This document shows positions 8,563-18,303 of a DNA stretch of 64,000 nt, in pieces. Source of the DNA: Streptomyces luomodiensis (lineage in GTDB: Bacteria; Actinomycetota; Actinomycetes; Streptomycetales; Streptomycetaceae); contig NZ_CP117522.1 in NCBI RefSeq assembly GCF_031679605.1, positions 4,836,001 to 4,900,000 of the forward strand, read 5' to 3'. Position numbers and translations under genes: made by a program. The notes below the pieces were generated by a model, which searched no databases, was not told the DNA's origin, and was given only the letters and a program-made list of their open reading frames with translations. How positions within the stretch are numbered: the first letter of the stretch is position 1; each line of letters opens with the position of its first letter.

Positions 8563-9840
8563 ATGTCGAATCTCCGCTCAAACATCGTCTCCTGGCTGGG
8601 CCGCAAGTATTTTTCGAGAATCCAGAAGAACGGCTTCGATCTGTCCAAGATGTCGTTCCTCCCGGACGCCACGCTGGCGCCGCTGCGCCGCGACGGTCTC
8701 GACCCCGTGGCCGACCTGTCCCGAACCAGGGCAAAGGAACCCATCAGCAAGATATGGCTGCCTTTCGGGATCAATGCCTGGCTTGTCACCGGATATGACG
8801 AGACCAAGGCGGTGCTCGGGAAAGCGAAGGGGTTCAGCTCCGATTTCACCAACCTCGCGGAACGGAACATCGGCGTCGCCCCGCAGCAGAATCCAGGCGG
8901 TCTCGGCTTCAGCGATCCACCGACGCATACGAGACTGCGACGCCTGCTGACGCCGGAATTCACCATGCGGCGGCTCAGCAGGCTCACCCCGCGCATCCAC
9001 TCCATCGTGGAGGAGCGCCTCGACGAGATGGCCACGGCCGAGGGCCCGGTGGACCTCGTACAGGCGTTCGCCCTCCCCATCCCCGCGCTGGTCATCTGCG
9101 AGCTGCTCGGCGTCCCGTACGAGGACCGCGATGACTTCCAGCGCCACAGCACGGCGCGGTTCGACCTGTTCAGCGGGGCGAACGCCTCCTTCGGCGCGAT
9201 GTCGGACTCCCTCACCTATCTGCACGGAATCGTCCGGAAGCAGCGGGAGGAGCCCGGCGACGGGCTGCTCGGCATGCTGGTGAAGGAGCACGGTGACGAA
9301 CTCGACGACCAGGAGCTGGCCGGGCTCGCCGACGGGGTACTGACCGGCGGCCTGGAGACGACCGCGAGCATGCTGGCGCTCGGCACGCTGGTGCTGCTCC
9401 AGGCCCCCGAGCACTTCGCGGCCATACGCGACCAGGACGATGTGGTGGACCAGTTCGTGGAGGAGCTGCTGCGCTACCTCACGGTGGTGCAGGTGGCCTT
9501 CCCGCGGTTCGCCCGCGAGGACATGGAGATCGCGGGCACCCGGATATCCACCGGTGACCTCGTGCTGTGCTCGCTGAGCGGGGCCAACCGGGACGAGAAG
9601 CTGGGTCCGGACATGGAGCGGGTCGACCCGTACCGGCAGGCCCCTTCGCATCTGGCCTTCGGACACGGCATCCACCGCTGCATAGGCGCCGAGCTGGCCA
9701 AGATGGAACTGCGGGCCGCCTATCCCGCGCTGGTCCGGCGGTTCCCGGAGATGCGGCTCGCGGTACCGGCGGAGAAGCTCTCGTTCCGCAAGCTCTCCAT
9801 CGTCTACGGCGTGGAGGAGCTGCCGGTGCTGCTGAGGTAG
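8563..9840 (+). CDS. Cytochrome P450
   Basis: 425-residue soluble bacterial P450. The haem-binding loop FGHGIHRCIGAELAKMEL carries the axial cysteine at about residue 373, the I-helix oxygen-activation motif GGLETT lies at about 261-266, and the K-helix ExxR is in EELLRY. The I helix has Gly-Leu-Glu-Thr-Thr instead of the usual Ala-Gly-x-Glu/Asp-Thr. The ATG at 8563 gives the normal length; an in-frame start at 8488 would add a non-homologous tail. No ferredoxin or biosynthetic partner is adjacent, so the substrate is unknown. Confidence 0.92.
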   Translation: MSNLRSNIVSWLGRKYFSRIQKNGFDLSKMSFLPDATLAPLRRDGLDPVADLSRTRAKEPISKIWLPFGINAWLVTGYDETKAVLGKAKGFSSDFTNLAERNIGVAPQQNPGGLGFSDPPTHTRLRRLLTPEFTMRRLSRLTPRIHSIVEERLDEMATAEGPVDLVQAFALPIPALVICELLGVPYEDRDDFQRHSTARFDLFSGANASFGAMSDSLTYLHGIVRKQREEPGDGLLGMLVKEHGDELDDQELAGLADGVLTGGLETTASMLALGTLVLLQAPEHFAAIRDQDDVVDQFVEELLRYLTVVQVAFPRFAREDMEIAGTRISTGDLVLCSLSGANRDEKLGPDMERVDPYRQAPSHLAFGHGIHRCIGAELAKMELRAAYPALVRRFPEMRLAVPAEKLSFRKLSIVYGVEELPVLLR

Positions 9841-9947
9841 CGCCCCCGGAGGGAATGGCGAGGGGAGGGAACGGGGCGAACGGGAGGGGACGGGGACGAA
9901 CGGGAGGGTGGCGCGGGCCAGAGGGGGCCAGAGCGGGCCAGGCCCGG

Positions 9948-10322
9948 TCAGAAGCGTTCGACGAGGTGATCGCGCTCGCGCGGGGGCTCGTACGGCGCCG
10001 GCCAGAAGTCGGTGATCGTCTGGATCCGGCCGTCCGGCGCGGCGGTGAAGAAGCTGATCGCCTGCGTCTCCTCCTCGTCCACGCTGAAGCGCACCCAGGA
10101 GACCGCCTGCGCGCCGTCGGCGACGACGCGCTCGATCTCCAGGCTCCACTCGCCGACGTGCTCGGCGTTGAAGCGGACCACTCCGTCCCGGCCGAGTACC
10201 CGCTCGCGGGTCTGCGGCAGCTCGTAGCGGACGTCGTCGGCGAGGGTGGCGCCGAACGCCCGCCAGTCCCTGGCCTGGGCCGTCGCCCAGTACGTCTCCA
10301 CCGTCACGCCTATGTCGGCCAT
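9948..10322 (-). CDS. NTF2-like/SnoaL-fold protein
   Basis: 124-residue cone-shaped alpha+beta barrel protein of the NTF2/SnoaL superfamily. The pattern is typical: an N-terminal helix ending in YWATAQARDWRAFGATLADDVRYELP, then strands with WVRFSVDEEE and TDFWPAPYEPP. Members include polyketide cyclases, isomerases and many proteins of unknown role. The active site cannot be assigned from the sequence. It is divergent from the S9 peptidase gene, sharing a roughly 100-base promoter region. Confidence 0.8.
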   Translation of the reverse strand: MADIGVTVETYWATAQARDWRAFGATLADDVRYELPQTRERVLGRDGVVRFNAEHVGEWSLEIERVVADGAQAVSWVRFSVDEEETQAISFFTAAPDGRIQTITDFWPAPYEPPRERDHLVERF

Positions 10323-10428
10323 CGGCTCCCCCTCGGTGTGCGGCCGCGGTCCATCCCGCCGGGAACGTTATCCACAGGCGCGGGGCGACGCCAGCGCGCA
10401 TGTCGGGGTGCGGCGCAGAATGGTGGGC

Positions 10429-12276
10429 ATGACTGAGAGCACGGAGTCCATGCCGGACTGGGAGAAGCGCTTCCGAGCGCCGCGAGTGGGGCTGCCCGAC
10501 TGGGCGGAGGAGGCCCCGGACCGCTCGCTGTTCGTCTCGAACGCCACGGGCACGTACGAGCTGTACGCATGGGACCGGGCGACCGGTGCGCAGCGGCAGG
10601 TCACGGACCGGCCGAACGGCACGACGGACGGGGTCCTGTCCCCGGACGGCCAGTGGATCTGGTGGTTCTCGGACACCGACGGCGATGAGTTCGGGGTATG
10701 GCTGCGCCAGCCGTTCAGCGGCGGCGAAGGGGGCGAGCGCCCGGCCGACGAGCCCGCGGCCCCCGGCCTCGAGCCCTCCTACCCGGCGGGGCTCGCGCTG
10801 GGCCGCGACGGCACGGCGGTGATCGGCCGGTCCACCGACGAGGACGGCTCGACCATCCATGTGGTGCGGCCGGGCCGCGAGCCCGAGGAGATCTACCGGC
10901 ACCGCGAGTCCGCCGGAGTGGGCGATCTCTCCCATGACGGGACGCTGATCGCGGTCGAGCACACCGAGCACGGCGACGCGATGCACTCGGCGATCCGGGT
11001 GGTGCGGCTGGACGGGACGGCCGTCGCGGAGCTGGACGACACCAAGGGCGGCACCGAGGAGCTGGGCCTGTCCGTGATGGGCTTCGCACCCGTCGAGGGG
11101 GACACCCGGCTGCTGGTCGGGCACCAGCGGCGCGGCCGGTGGGAGCCCATGGTGTGGGATCCGCTGACCGGCGCGGAGACCCCGCTGGCCATCGATCTGC
11201 CCGGTGACGTCGGGGCCGACTGGTTCCCGGACGGATCGGCGCTGCTGGTCGAGCACAGCCATCAGGCGCGCAGCGAGCTGTGGCGGTACGACCTCGCCTC
11301 CGGCGAGCTGACCCGCCTGGAGACCCCGGCGGGCACGATCTCGGGCGCCACGGCGCGGCCGGACGGCACGGTGGAGTTCCTGTGGTCGTCGGCCGAGAAG
11401 CCGCCCCAGGTGCGCTCGACGAGCGGGCGGACCGTGCTGGACCCGCCCGGTTTCACGGCCCCGGAGTCGGTGCCTGTCACCGACGCCTGGGTGGACGGCC
11501 CCGGTGGGCGGGTGCACGCGCTGGTGCAGAAGCCCGCGGGCGAGGGCCCCTTCCCGACCGTCTTCGACATCCACGGCGGCCCGACGTGGCATGACAGCGA
11601 CGCCTTCGCGGCGGGCCCCGCCGCCTGGGTGGACCACGGCTTCGCCGTGGTCCGGGTCAACTACCGCGGCTCCACCGGATACGGGCGGGCGTGGACGGAC
11701 GCGCTCAAGCACCGGGTCGGGCTGATCGAGCTGGAAGACATCGCGGCCGTGCGGGAGTGGGCGGTGGCCTCCGGGCTCGCCGACCCCGAGCGCCTGGTGC
11801 TGGCCGGCGGTTCATGGGGCGGCTATCTGACCCTGCTGGGGCTCGGGACCCAGCCGGATGCCTGGGCGCTGGGGCTGGCCGCGGTCCCGGTCGCGGATTA
11901 TGTGACGGCCTACCACGACGAGATGGAGGCCCTGAAGGCGATGGACCGCACCCTGCTGGGCGGCACCCCGGAGGAGGTGCCGGAGCGGTTCGCGGCCTCT
12001 TCCCCGCTGACCTATGTGGATCAGGTGCGGGCGCCGGTCTACATCTCGGCGGGGGTGAACGATCCGCGCTGCCCCATACGGCAGATCGACAACTACGTGG
12101 AGCGCCTCGAGCGGCGCGGCGCCCCGCATGAGGTCTACCGCTATGACGCGGGCCATGGCTCGCTGGTCGTCGAGGAGCGGATCAAGCAGGTGCGCTTGGA
12201 GATCGAGTTCGCCCGGCGTCATCTGGGGTCCGGTTCGCGTCCGGCGCCGCCGGAGCCGTCGGCTCGGCAGGCGTGA
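10429..12276 (+). CDS. S9 family prolyl oligopeptidase-like peptidase
   Basis: 615 residues: an N-terminal beta-propeller (about 25-340, with blades such as LYAWDRATGAQRQVTDRP and SPDGQWIWWFSDTDGDEFG) and a C-terminal alpha/beta hydrolase domain. The nucleophile serine lies in GGSWGG (Ser462), the acid in VNDPRCP and the histidine in DAGHGS near the C-terminus, the full S9 triad. There is no signal peptide, so it probably cleaves peptides in the cytoplasm. Start ATG at 10429, or the in-frame ATG at 10420; no clear ribosome binding site separates them. Its last 95 bases overlap the convergent SURF1 gene. Confidence 0.9.
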   Translation: MTESTESMPDWEKRFRAPRVGLPDWAEEAPDRSLFVSNATGTYELYAWDRATGAQRQVTDRPNGTTDGVLSPDGQWIWWFSDTDGDEFGVWLRQPFSGGEGGERPADEPAAPGLEPSYPAGLALGRDGTAVIGRSTDEDGSTIHVVRPGREPEEIYRHRESAGVGDLSHDGTLIAVEHTEHGDAMHSAIRVVRLDGTAVAELDDTKGGTEELGLSVMGFAPVEGDTRLLVGHQRRGRWEPMVWDPLTGAETPLAIDLPGDVGADWFPDGSALLVEHSHQARSELWRYDLASGELTRLETPAGTISGATARPDGTVEFLWSSAEKPPQVRSTSGRTVLDPPGFTAPESVPVTDAWVDGPGGRVHALVQKPAGEGPFPTVFDIHGGPTWHDSDAFAAGPAAWVDHGFAVVRVNYRGSTGYGRAWTDALKHRVGLIELEDIAAVREWAVASGLADPERLVLAGGSWGGYLTLLGLGTQPDAWALGLAAVPVADYVTAYHDEMEALKAMDRTLLGGTPEEVPERFAASSPLTYVDQVRAPVYISAGVNDPRCPIRQIDNYVERLERRGAPHEVYRYDAGHGSLVVEERIKQVRLEIEFARRHLGSGSRPAPPEPSARQA

Positions 12277-13078
12277 TGCCGAGGGCCAGATCGCGGGCCG
12301 TCTCGGCCTCGCGGCGGAACAGCCGGAACCACATGAAGACCACGAAGCCCGCGAAGACGAACCACTCACCGGTGTAACCCAGGTTCTGGAACGCCTTCAT
12401 GTCGAGCCCGGTGCCCTCCGCCACCTTGGGGGGCACCGGCTTCAGGGCCCCGGGAGCCTCGGCGGAGGTCACCCACGCGTCGTACACCTGGTACGGCACC
12501 AGGTTGACCAGGGAGGCGGCGCTGATCATGCCCAGCTGGCCCCGGGGGAGGCCGCCGCGCGCGCTCACCCCGTCGCTGCCCTGGTGCTCGGACGCCTGGA
12601 GCACACCGGTGACGGTCACCTCGCCGGAAGGGGGTGCCGGCACCTTGGCGGTGGCCGCCGGATCGCCGGCGTCGCCGGGGAGCCAACCGCGGACGACGGG
12701 CAGCGCCTTGGACCCGGCCTCGCCCCCGTCCTTGCCGTCGTCCTTGCCGTCGTCGACGCGCAGCAGGGTCAGCACGTAGAAGCCGTCGCGGCCGTCCAGC
12801 CGCCGGTCGGGCACGAGGAGTTGATGTGCGGTGTCGTATCGGCCGGTGGCGGTCGCCCGCTGCCCGGAGGTCTCGGCGGTGACCGGCAGCAGCTCGCCCA
12901 GCGGCCGGGCCGCGGCCTTCTGCTCGCGGGACGTCTCGTCGTGCTGCTCGTTGTGGGTGTTGACGCGCGTCTCGAAGCGGCTGAGCTGCCAGCTGCCCAT
13001 GAAGAGGCAGACCGGGATCGCCAGCAGGGTGAACACGTTGATCACCCACCAGCGGGGTGTCAGCAGAAACCGATACAC
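12182..13078 (-). CDS. SURF1 family cytochrome oxidase assembly protein
   Basis: 298 residues with the SURF1 topology: one membrane helix near the N-terminus (LLTPRWWVINVFTLLAIPVCLFMG, motif GSWQLSRFE) and one near the C-terminus (WFVFAGFVVFMWFRLFRR), with a large outside loop between. SURF1 helps assemble haem-copper cytochrome c oxidase. The GTG at 13078 gives the start VYRFLLTPRWW normal for streptomycete homologues. The Ala/Pro-rich C-terminal tail overlaps the end of the S9 peptidase gene, tail to tail, by 95 bases. Confidence 0.88.
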   Translation of the reverse strand: MYRFLLTPRWWVINVFTLLAIPVCLFMGSWQLSRFETRVNTHNEQHDETSREQKAAARPLGELLPVTAETSGQRATATGRYDTAHQLLVPDRRLDGRDGFYVLTLLRVDDGKDDGKDGGEAGSKALPVVRGWLPGDAGDPAATAKVPAPPSGEVTVTGVLQASEHQGSDGVSARGGLPRGQLGMISAASLVNLVPYQVYDAWVTSAEAPGALKPVPPKVAEGTGLDMKAFQNLGYTGEWFVFAGFVVFMWFRLFRREAETARDLALGITPAEPTAPAAPDANRTPDDAGRTRSPSAPA

Positions 13079-13322
13079 ACCACCACGGTACGGGCTTGGC
13101 GTCGGGGCCCCGGCGCCGGGTCCGCCCCTTACGCCCCCGCACACCGGCCTCCCCGACCCCGCCGGGGTACGTCCGGACCGCCGTGGGGGCCGCCGGGCGG
13201 GTCGCCATGGAGGCTGCCTGGTGGGGCCGCCGTGGAGGCTGCCGGGCGGCGGGCGCCCGGAAGGCCGCTGCCGTGCTCCAGCCGCTGCTCCCAGGGCTCA
13301 GCCGCTGCTCTGCTCCGGGACT

Positions 13323-14630
13323 CTAGGGGGACGCCAGCAGACCGGTGCGGTAGACCGTGCCGGCGCAGGCGCCGCCGATCGTCACACTCGCCGCGGCCGG
13401 ATCGCCCGCCTCCGGGGTGTGGCTGACCAGGACGCTCGCGTCCTGCGGCGCACCGCCGCCACCCGGGGTGCTGCCCGGATCGCCCGTGCTGGGGTCGTCC
13501 TGCGGCGCGCCCTGGGCCGCGTCCGTGGACGGATCGGGGGTCGGCGTACCGGTGGTGGAGCAGCCGCTGGTGCCGCCGCCCGACGCCGGGATCCAGGCGA
13601 ACTTGACCTCGTACGCCTGCCCCGGCTTGAGGATGAGCGTGCCCGGCTGGGTGGCGGGGTCGGGCAGCCCGGCCGCCGCGTCCCCCGCCGTATGGTCGAC
13701 GACGAAGATCCGCGAGGAGTCCGCGCCACCCTGGGCGTCGGCGCCCACCGAGCCGCTGCCCTCGACCGTGCAGGTCTGGTCCGAGGTGTTCACGACGCGG
13801 AAGGCCCCATAGACCCGCCCCTCGGCGTCCGCCGTTCCGACCGACCCGGCGCCGCTGCTGGTGAGCTGGGTGCGGCTACAGGTGGGGGAAGTGGCGTTCA
13901 GCGTGTTGGAGGGGTCGGGGGCCCCACCGCCGGAGCCGCCCTCCTCCTCCTTCGACGGCTTGTCCTTCCCCTTGTCCTTGCCCTTGTCGCCCTTGTCCTG
14001 CTCGACCGTGTCCGAGGGCCCGTCGGAGCCCTTGCCGCCGCCGGCCTCACCGTGCCGACCGCCGTCGGCCCCGGGGGTGCGGTGGCTGCTGGCGGCATTG
14101 GCCGGGTGGTCGTTGGCGCCGTCGCTGGTGGTCGCGACATGCACCAGCGCCGGGACGGCCGCGCAGCCGAGCACCACCGTCGCCACGGCCCCCACCAGGG
14201 CCTGGCGCCGGCGCGCACGGCGGGCGGGCACGGCGCGCCGCAGCCGGTCGAGGGTCTCGGGGGACGGTTCGAGATCCTCGACGGCGTGGTGCAGCAGCCG
14301 CCGCAGCGCCTCCTCGTCGTCCCCGCCGGACCCGTCCCCACCGGACCCGTCGCCGAGCCGGGCGTGGAGAGGCGTCACCCGCCCCGTCTCGGACGGGGCC
14401 GAATCGCCGGACTCGCCAGGATTGCCGGACTGGCCAGGATTATCGAACTCACGGGACTGGCCGGACTCAGAGGACTCCTCGGAGCCCGCGGACCCGGTGG
14501 CCTCCCCGGCCTCCCCGGCCTCCCCGCCCTCCCCGGCCTCCGTGGGCTCCACCGGCTCCCTGGATTCGGGCTCATGGCCGTCCCGCCGGCCGGGATCCCC
14601 CGGGTCCGGCGTATGTGTGGTGTGGTTCAT
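13323..14630 (-). CDS. Membrane-anchored protein coupled to ECF sigma factor
   Basis: 435 residues. The N-terminal about 95 residues are acidic and low in complexity (many GEAGEAGE and SES stretches), then a short helical segment (EEALRRLLHHAVEDLEPSPETLDRLRR), a basic patch, one transmembrane helix at about 153-172, a charged linker (KDKGKDKGKDK) and an extracytoplasmic domain with four or more cysteines. It starts with an ATGA overlap at the end of the sigma gene, so the two are translationally coupled. This suggests a regulator or sensor for that sigma factor, but the classical zinc anti-sigma HxxxCxxC motif is absent. It has no recognised family. Confidence 0.75.
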   Translation of the reverse strand: MNHTTHTPDPGDPGRRDGHEPESREPVEPTEAGEGGEAGEAGEATGSAGSEESSESGQSREFDNPGQSGNPGESGDSAPSETGRVTPLHARLGDGSGGDGSGGDDEEALRRLLHHAVEDLEPSPETLDRLRRAVPARRARRRQALVGAVATVVLGCAAVPALVHVATTSDGANDHPANAASSHRTPGADGGRHGEAGGGKGSDGPSDTVEQDKGDKGKDKGKDKPSKEEEGGSGGGAPDPSNTLNATSPTCSRTQLTSSGAGSVGTADAEGRVYGAFRVVNTSDQTCTVEGSGSVGADAQGGADSSRIFVVDHTAGDAAAGLPDPATQPGTLILKPGQAYEVKFAWIPASGGGTSGCSTTGTPTPDPSTDAAQGAPQDDPSTGDPGSTPGGGGAPQDASVLVSHTPEAGDPAAASVTIGGACAGTVYRTGLLASP

Positions 14631-15127
14631 GCCGGAGCCTCCATGGCGACGCGGAGCGCCGCGATGCCGCGCGAACCGTACGCCTTGACCGAGCCGAGCG
14701 ATATGCCCAGCGTCTCGGCCACTTGGGCCTCGGTCATATCGGCGAAGTAGCGCAGCACGAGAACCTCGCGCTGACGGCGCTGAAGTCCCCTCATCGCCTT
14801 GATCAGTTGATCACGTTCAAGCTGTTCGTACGCCCCCTCCTCGGCGCTGGCCATATCGGGCATCGGCTTGGAGAGCAGCTTCAGCCCGAGAATGCGCCGA
14901 CGCAGCGCGGAGCGGGAGAGATTGACGACCGTCTGCCGCAGATAGGCGAGGGTCTTCTCGGGATCCCGGACTCGCTTGCGCGCCGAGTGCACACGGATGA
15001 ACGCTTCCTGCACGACGTCCTCGCAGGACGCGGTGTCGTCGAGGAGGAGCGCGGCGAGACCGAGCAGCGACCGGTAATGGGCGCGGTAGGTCTCGGTGAG
15101 GTGATCGACTGTGGTGCCCGCTGCCAT
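14627..15127 (-). CDS. ECF RNA polymerase sigma factor, SigE-like family
   Basis: 166 residues from the ATG at 15127. Region 2 is YRAHYRSLLGLAALLLDD...EDVVQEAFIRVH, and region 4 ends in a helix-turn-helix, MTEAQVAETLGISLGSVKAYGSRGIAAL. The frame stays open to a GTG at 15286, which would add 53 residues (PTARPAHITTGREDTDNAM...); GAGGA about 13 bases before 15127 favours the shorter form, but this is not certain. Its stop overlaps the start of the membrane protein at 14630 as ATGA. It directs transcription of an unknown regulon, probably in response to an envelope signal via that partner. Confidence 0.88.
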   Translation of the reverse strand: MAAGTTVDHLTETYRAHYRSLLGLAALLLDDTASCEDVVQEAFIRVHSARKRVRDPEKTLAYLRQTVVNLSRSALRRRILGLKLLSKPMPDMASAEEGAYEQLERDQLIKAMRGLQRRQREVLVLRYFADMTEAQVAETLGISLGSVKAYGSRGIAALRVAMEAPA

Positions 15128-15427
15128 CGCGTTGTCAGTGTCCTCGCGCCCTGTGGTGATGTGCGCGGGGCGGGCCGTCGGCCATGGCGCGATCACCGGC
15201 ATGCCGCCTGGCGTGAGCGGGCGCGGGGGGCGTACCGCCGCGCTGCCGTGCCCTGAAACCGTTGCGATGCCGAATACCTCTGCCACGCTTGTTGGACACG
15301 CCGCCCCCTGTCAGGGTTGTACGCGCGAGGCACCGCTTTTGACGATGCGTTCAATGCCCCCATGCGCACCAACTCTTCCCCAATGCCCCAGTTGTCCCAG
15401 CGCCCACTGCGGGGCGGCTGGAAAGAC

Positions 15428-15465
15428 GCTCCCCGCCCGTTGTCGGTTGCAGCGGGCGGGGAGCG
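15428..15465 (-). terminator. Strong hairpin downstream of asd
   Basis: GCTCCCCGCCCG at 429-440 pairs with CGGGCGGGGAGC at 453-464, a 12-bp GC stem with a loop of about 13 bases. It lies about 195 bases beyond the asd stop and before the sigma factor gene, so it probably ends the ask-asd transcript. There is no T-tract, as is common in Streptomyces. Confidence 0.6.
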
Positions 15466-15658
15466 CATACATCGATCAGATCAACGGCCCAGCTCAGCCC
15501 GTCCAGGCCAGGCATCGCACACAGGATATTCACATCTGTCGTGCGACGCACCGCTGAAACGTCACTTTGAGATGGTCCCTCACTTTACGGCGGCCCGTCC
15601 CTCTCACTTGAGGGTGGGTCCTCCCCGGCAACAGGCCCTCACCCGGCGGCGGACCCAC

Positions 15659-16750
15659 TCACCTGACGGCGGCCGCGGCGGTCAGCTCGGCCGCGACGAC
15701 CTCCGCGATCTGCGCGGTGTTCAGCGCCGCGCCCTTGCGCAGGTTGTCGCCGCAGACGAACAGCTCCAGCGCCTTCGGGTCGTCCAGCGACCGCCGCACC
15801 CGGCCCACCCAGGTGGGATCGGTGCCCACGGCGTCGGCGGGGGTCGGGAACTCGCCCTCGGCCGGGTTGTCGCACAGCACCACCCCGGGGGCGCCCGCCA
15901 GGATCTCGTGCGCCGCCTCGACCGTCACCTCGTTCTCGAACCGCGCGTGCACGGCCAGCGAATGGGTGGTGATCACGGGCACCCGCACACAGGTCGCGGT
16001 GACCCTCAGCTCCGGCAACCCCAGGATTTTGCGGGACTCGTTCCGCACCTTGAGCTCCTCGGAGGACCAGCCGTCCTCCTTGAGCGAACCGGCGAACGGC
16101 ACCACGTTGAGCGCCATCGGCGCCGGGAACGGCCCGGTGTCGCCCACCGCCCGCCGTACGTCCCCGGGGTGGGTGCCCAGCTCCGTACCGGCGACCTGCG
16201 CGAGCTGCTCGCGCAGGGTGTCGATGCCTTCCTTCCCCGCACCGGAGACCGCCTGGTACGAGGAGACGATCAGCTCGCTCAGCCCGAACTCGGCGTGCAG
16301 CGCGCCGATCGCGACGATCATCGACAGCGTGGTGCAGTTGGGGTTGGAGATGATGCCGCGCGGGCGGACACGGGCCGCGTGCGCGTTCACCTCCGGCACC
16401 ACCAGCGGGACGTCGGGGTCCATCCGGAAGGCGCCGGAGTTGTCGACGACCACCGCGCCCTTGCTCGCCGCGATGGGCGCCCACTGCGCGGAGACCTCGT
16501 CCGGTACGTCGAACATCGCGACGTCGACGCCCTCGAACGCCTCCTCGCTCAGCGCGACAACCTCGACCTGCTCGCCCCGGACGGTCAGCTTCCGGCCGGC
16601 CGAGCGGGGCGAGGCGATCAGCCGGATCTCGCCCCAGACATCGGCGCGCTCCGAGAGGATCGAGAGCATGACGGTGCCGACGGCGCCGGTGGCGCCGACG
16701 ACCGCGAGGGTCGGCTTGACGCCACCGACGGCACCGCCGGAGCGGGTCAT
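15659..16750 (-). CDS. asd: Aspartate-semialdehyde dehydrogenase
   Basis: 363 residues. It reduces aspartyl phosphate to aspartate semialdehyde with NADPH in the lysine/threonine/methionine/DAP pathway. The N-terminal Rossmann motif is [16 protein letters not shown], the catalytic cysteine is in SNPNCTTL (about residues 134-141), and a conserved active-site stretch is [14 protein letters not shown]. The length is normal. Its ATG overlaps the ask stop as ATGA, so the two genes form a coupled operon with ask first. A terminator-like hairpin follows at 15428-15465. Confidence 0.95.
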   Translation of the reverse strand: MTRSGGAVGGVKPTLAVVGATGAVGTVMLSILSERADVWGEIRLIASPRSAGRKLTVRGEQVEVVALSEEAFEGVDVAMFDVPDEVSAQWAPIAASKGAVVVDNSGAFRMDPDVPLVVPEVNAHAARVRPRGIISNPNCTTLSMIVAIGALHAEFGLSELIVSSYQAVSGAGKEGIDTLREQLAQVAGTELGTHPGDVRRAVGDTGPFPAPMALNVVPFAGSLKEDGWSSEELKVRNESRKILGLPELRVTATCVRVPVITTHSLAVHARFENEVTVEAAHEILAGAPGVVLCDNPAEGEFPTPADAVGTDPTWVGRVRRSLDDPKALELFVCGDNLRKGAALNTAQIAEVVAAELTAAAAVR

Positions 16751-17268
16751 CGGCCGGTCCCTCCGTAGACCACCGCTTCGTCGCTCTCGCTGTCCAGGCC
16801 GAACGCGCTGTGCACCGCCACCACCGCGTCCTTGACGTCGTCGGCGCGGGTGACGACCGAGATGCGGATCTCGGAGGTCGAGATCAGCTCGATGTTGACC
16901 CCGGCGTTCGACAGCGCCTCGAAGAAGGTCGCGGTGACCCCCGGATTGGTGCGCATACCGGCACCGATCAGGGAAATCTTGGCGATCTGGTCGTCGTAGC
17001 GCAGCGAGTCGAAGCCGATCACCGGCTTGGCCTTGGTCAGCGCCTCCATCGCCCGGTGGCCGTCCGTCTTGGGCAGCGTGAAGGAGATGTCGGTCAGCCC
17101 GGTCGACGCGGCGGAGACGTTCTGCACCACCATGTCGATGTTGATCTCGGCGTCGGAGATGGTGCGGAAGATGGCCGCGGCCTCACCCGGCTTGTCCGGC
17201 ACCCCGACGACCGTGACCTTGGCCTCGGACGTGTCGTGCGCGACCCCCGAGATGATCGCCTGCTCCAT
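16747..17268 (-). CDS. ask: Aspartate kinase beta subunit (internal in-frame start)
   Basis: An ATG in frame with ask begins [20 protein letters not shown]. Before it lie two overlapping GGAGAAGGAG-like sequences, a far stronger ribosome binding site than most in this window, inside coding sequence that reads as a Gly/Glu linker. Actinobacterial aspartokinases are alpha2beta2 with the beta chain translated from such a site, and the product would contain just the ACT domains. The evidence here is positional; the protein itself is not observed. Confidence 0.7.
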   Translation of the reverse strand: MEQAIISGVAHDTSEAKVTVVGVPDKPGEAAAIFRTISDAEINIDMVVQNVSAASTGLTDISFTLPKTDGHRAMEALTKAKPVIGFDSLRYDDQIAKISLIGAGMRTNPGVTATFFEALSNAGVNIELISTSEIRISVVTRADDVKDAVVAVHSAFGLDSESDEAVVYGGTGR

Positions 17269-18027
17269 GCCTTCTTCTCCTTCTCCCGCTTCCGGCCGGT
17301 TGCGCACCCAGGTGCCCTGGTGGCCGGAGAAAGACGACCGTACGTGGATGGGGATGTTGTACCGGCGCGCGTACTCCACGCAGCGCAGGTGCAGCACCTT
17401 GGAGCCGCTCGCGGCGAGCTCCAGCATGTCCTCGTACGGGATCTCGTTGATCTTGCGAGCCTTCTTCACCACCCGCGGATCGGCGGTGAACACGCCGTCC
17501 ACGTCGGTGTAGATCTCGCACACCTCGGCGTCCAGGGCCGCGGCCAGCGCCACGGCGGTGGTGTCCGAACCGCCCCGGCCGAGGGTGGTGATGTCCTTGC
17601 TCTCCTGGGACACGCCCTGGAAGCCGGCGACGATCGCGACCGCCCCGAGCTCGAGCGCGTCACGGATGCGGCCCGGTGTGACGTCGATGATCCGCGCTTT
17701 GTTGTGAACCGCGTCGGTGATGACTCCCGCCTGGCTGCCGGTGAACGACAGCGCCTCGTGACCGAGGTTTTTGATCGCCATTGCCAGCAAGGCCATGGAG
17801 ATCCGCTCTCCCGCGGTCAGCAGCATGTCGAACTCACGGCCGGCAGGAATCGGGGATACCTGCTCGGCGAGATCGATCAGCTCGTCCGTCGTGTCGCCCA
17901 TCGCGGAGACCACGACCACCACCTGGTGGCCGTTCTTCTTGGCTTCCACGATTCGCTTGGCAACCCGCTTGATGCCTTCGGCATCGGCAACGGAGGAGCC
18001 TCCGTACTTCTGCACGACAAGGCCCAC
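16747..18027 (-). CDS. ask: Aspartate kinase, alpha subunit with internal beta start
   Basis: 426 residues. It phosphorylates aspartate in the first step to lysine, threonine, methionine and diaminopimelate. The N-terminal kinase signature is [11 protein letters not shown], with FTGSQAGV and [16 protein letters not shown] further on. The C-terminus holds two ACT-type regulatory domains ([21 protein letters not shown] and [22 protein letters not shown]). An internal ATG at 17268 is preceded by a purine-rich ribosome binding site and would give a 173-residue beta subunit, as known for actinobacterial aspartokinases. It is the first gene of the ask-asd operon. Confidence 0.95.
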   Translation of the reverse strand: MGLVVQKYGGSSVADAEGIKRVAKRIVEAKKNGHQVVVVVSAMGDTTDELIDLAEQVSPIPAGREFDMLLTAGERISMALLAMAIKNLGHEALSFTGSQAGVITDAVHNKARIIDVTPGRIRDALELGAVAIVAGFQGVSQESKDITTLGRGGSDTTAVALAAALDAEVCEIYTDVDGVFTADPRVVKKARKINEIPYEDMLELAASGSKVLHLRCVEYARRYNIPIHVRSSFSGHQGTWVRNRPEAGEGEEGMEQAIISGVAHDTSEAKVTVVGVPDKPGEAAAIFRTISDAEINIDMVVQNVSAASTGLTDISFTLPKTDGHRAMEALTKAKPVIGFDSLRYDDQIAKISLIGAGMRTNPGVTATFFEALSNAGVNIELISTSEIRISVVTRADDVKDAVVAVHSAFGLDSESDEAVVYGGTGR

Positions 18028-18303
18028 GTGCGCTCCTCGCAGCTCTCAATAATGCGGTCGGCTCAGTCTAGCGAGTGGCCGGAATTAACCCTTCCAATAT
18101 CACATAGCGAGACGAAAGCCTCACAACGTGATCAGGAAAGACCCAAAGGCATCAAGCGGCGCAACGTCCACGCACCAGCGAGATTCCCCGCATCCCTCCC
18201 ACCCGCTCCAGCGACGAACCCTGCCCGCTGACGGACGAAGCACACGGGAACGTAACTCAGCTCACAGAAACCGGCCCGCGCCGCGGGCCGTCCGGGATGC
18301 CTC
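18028..18303. other. Intergenic region between ask and DUF5063
   Basis: About 275 bases. The part nearest ask (18045-18120) is relatively AT-rich and likely holds the ask-asd promoter. No riboswitch or attenuator hairpin with a U-run could be recognised by eye, and no ORF is supported. Confidence 0.4.

Noticed and set aside
8578..11712. A 1044-codon open frame on the minus strand
   Set aside because: It runs antisense to the P450 and S9 peptidase genes and across the NTF2-like gene. Its sequence is low in hydrophobic pattern and rich in Arg/Gly/Pro, the signature of a shadow frame in GC-rich DNA.
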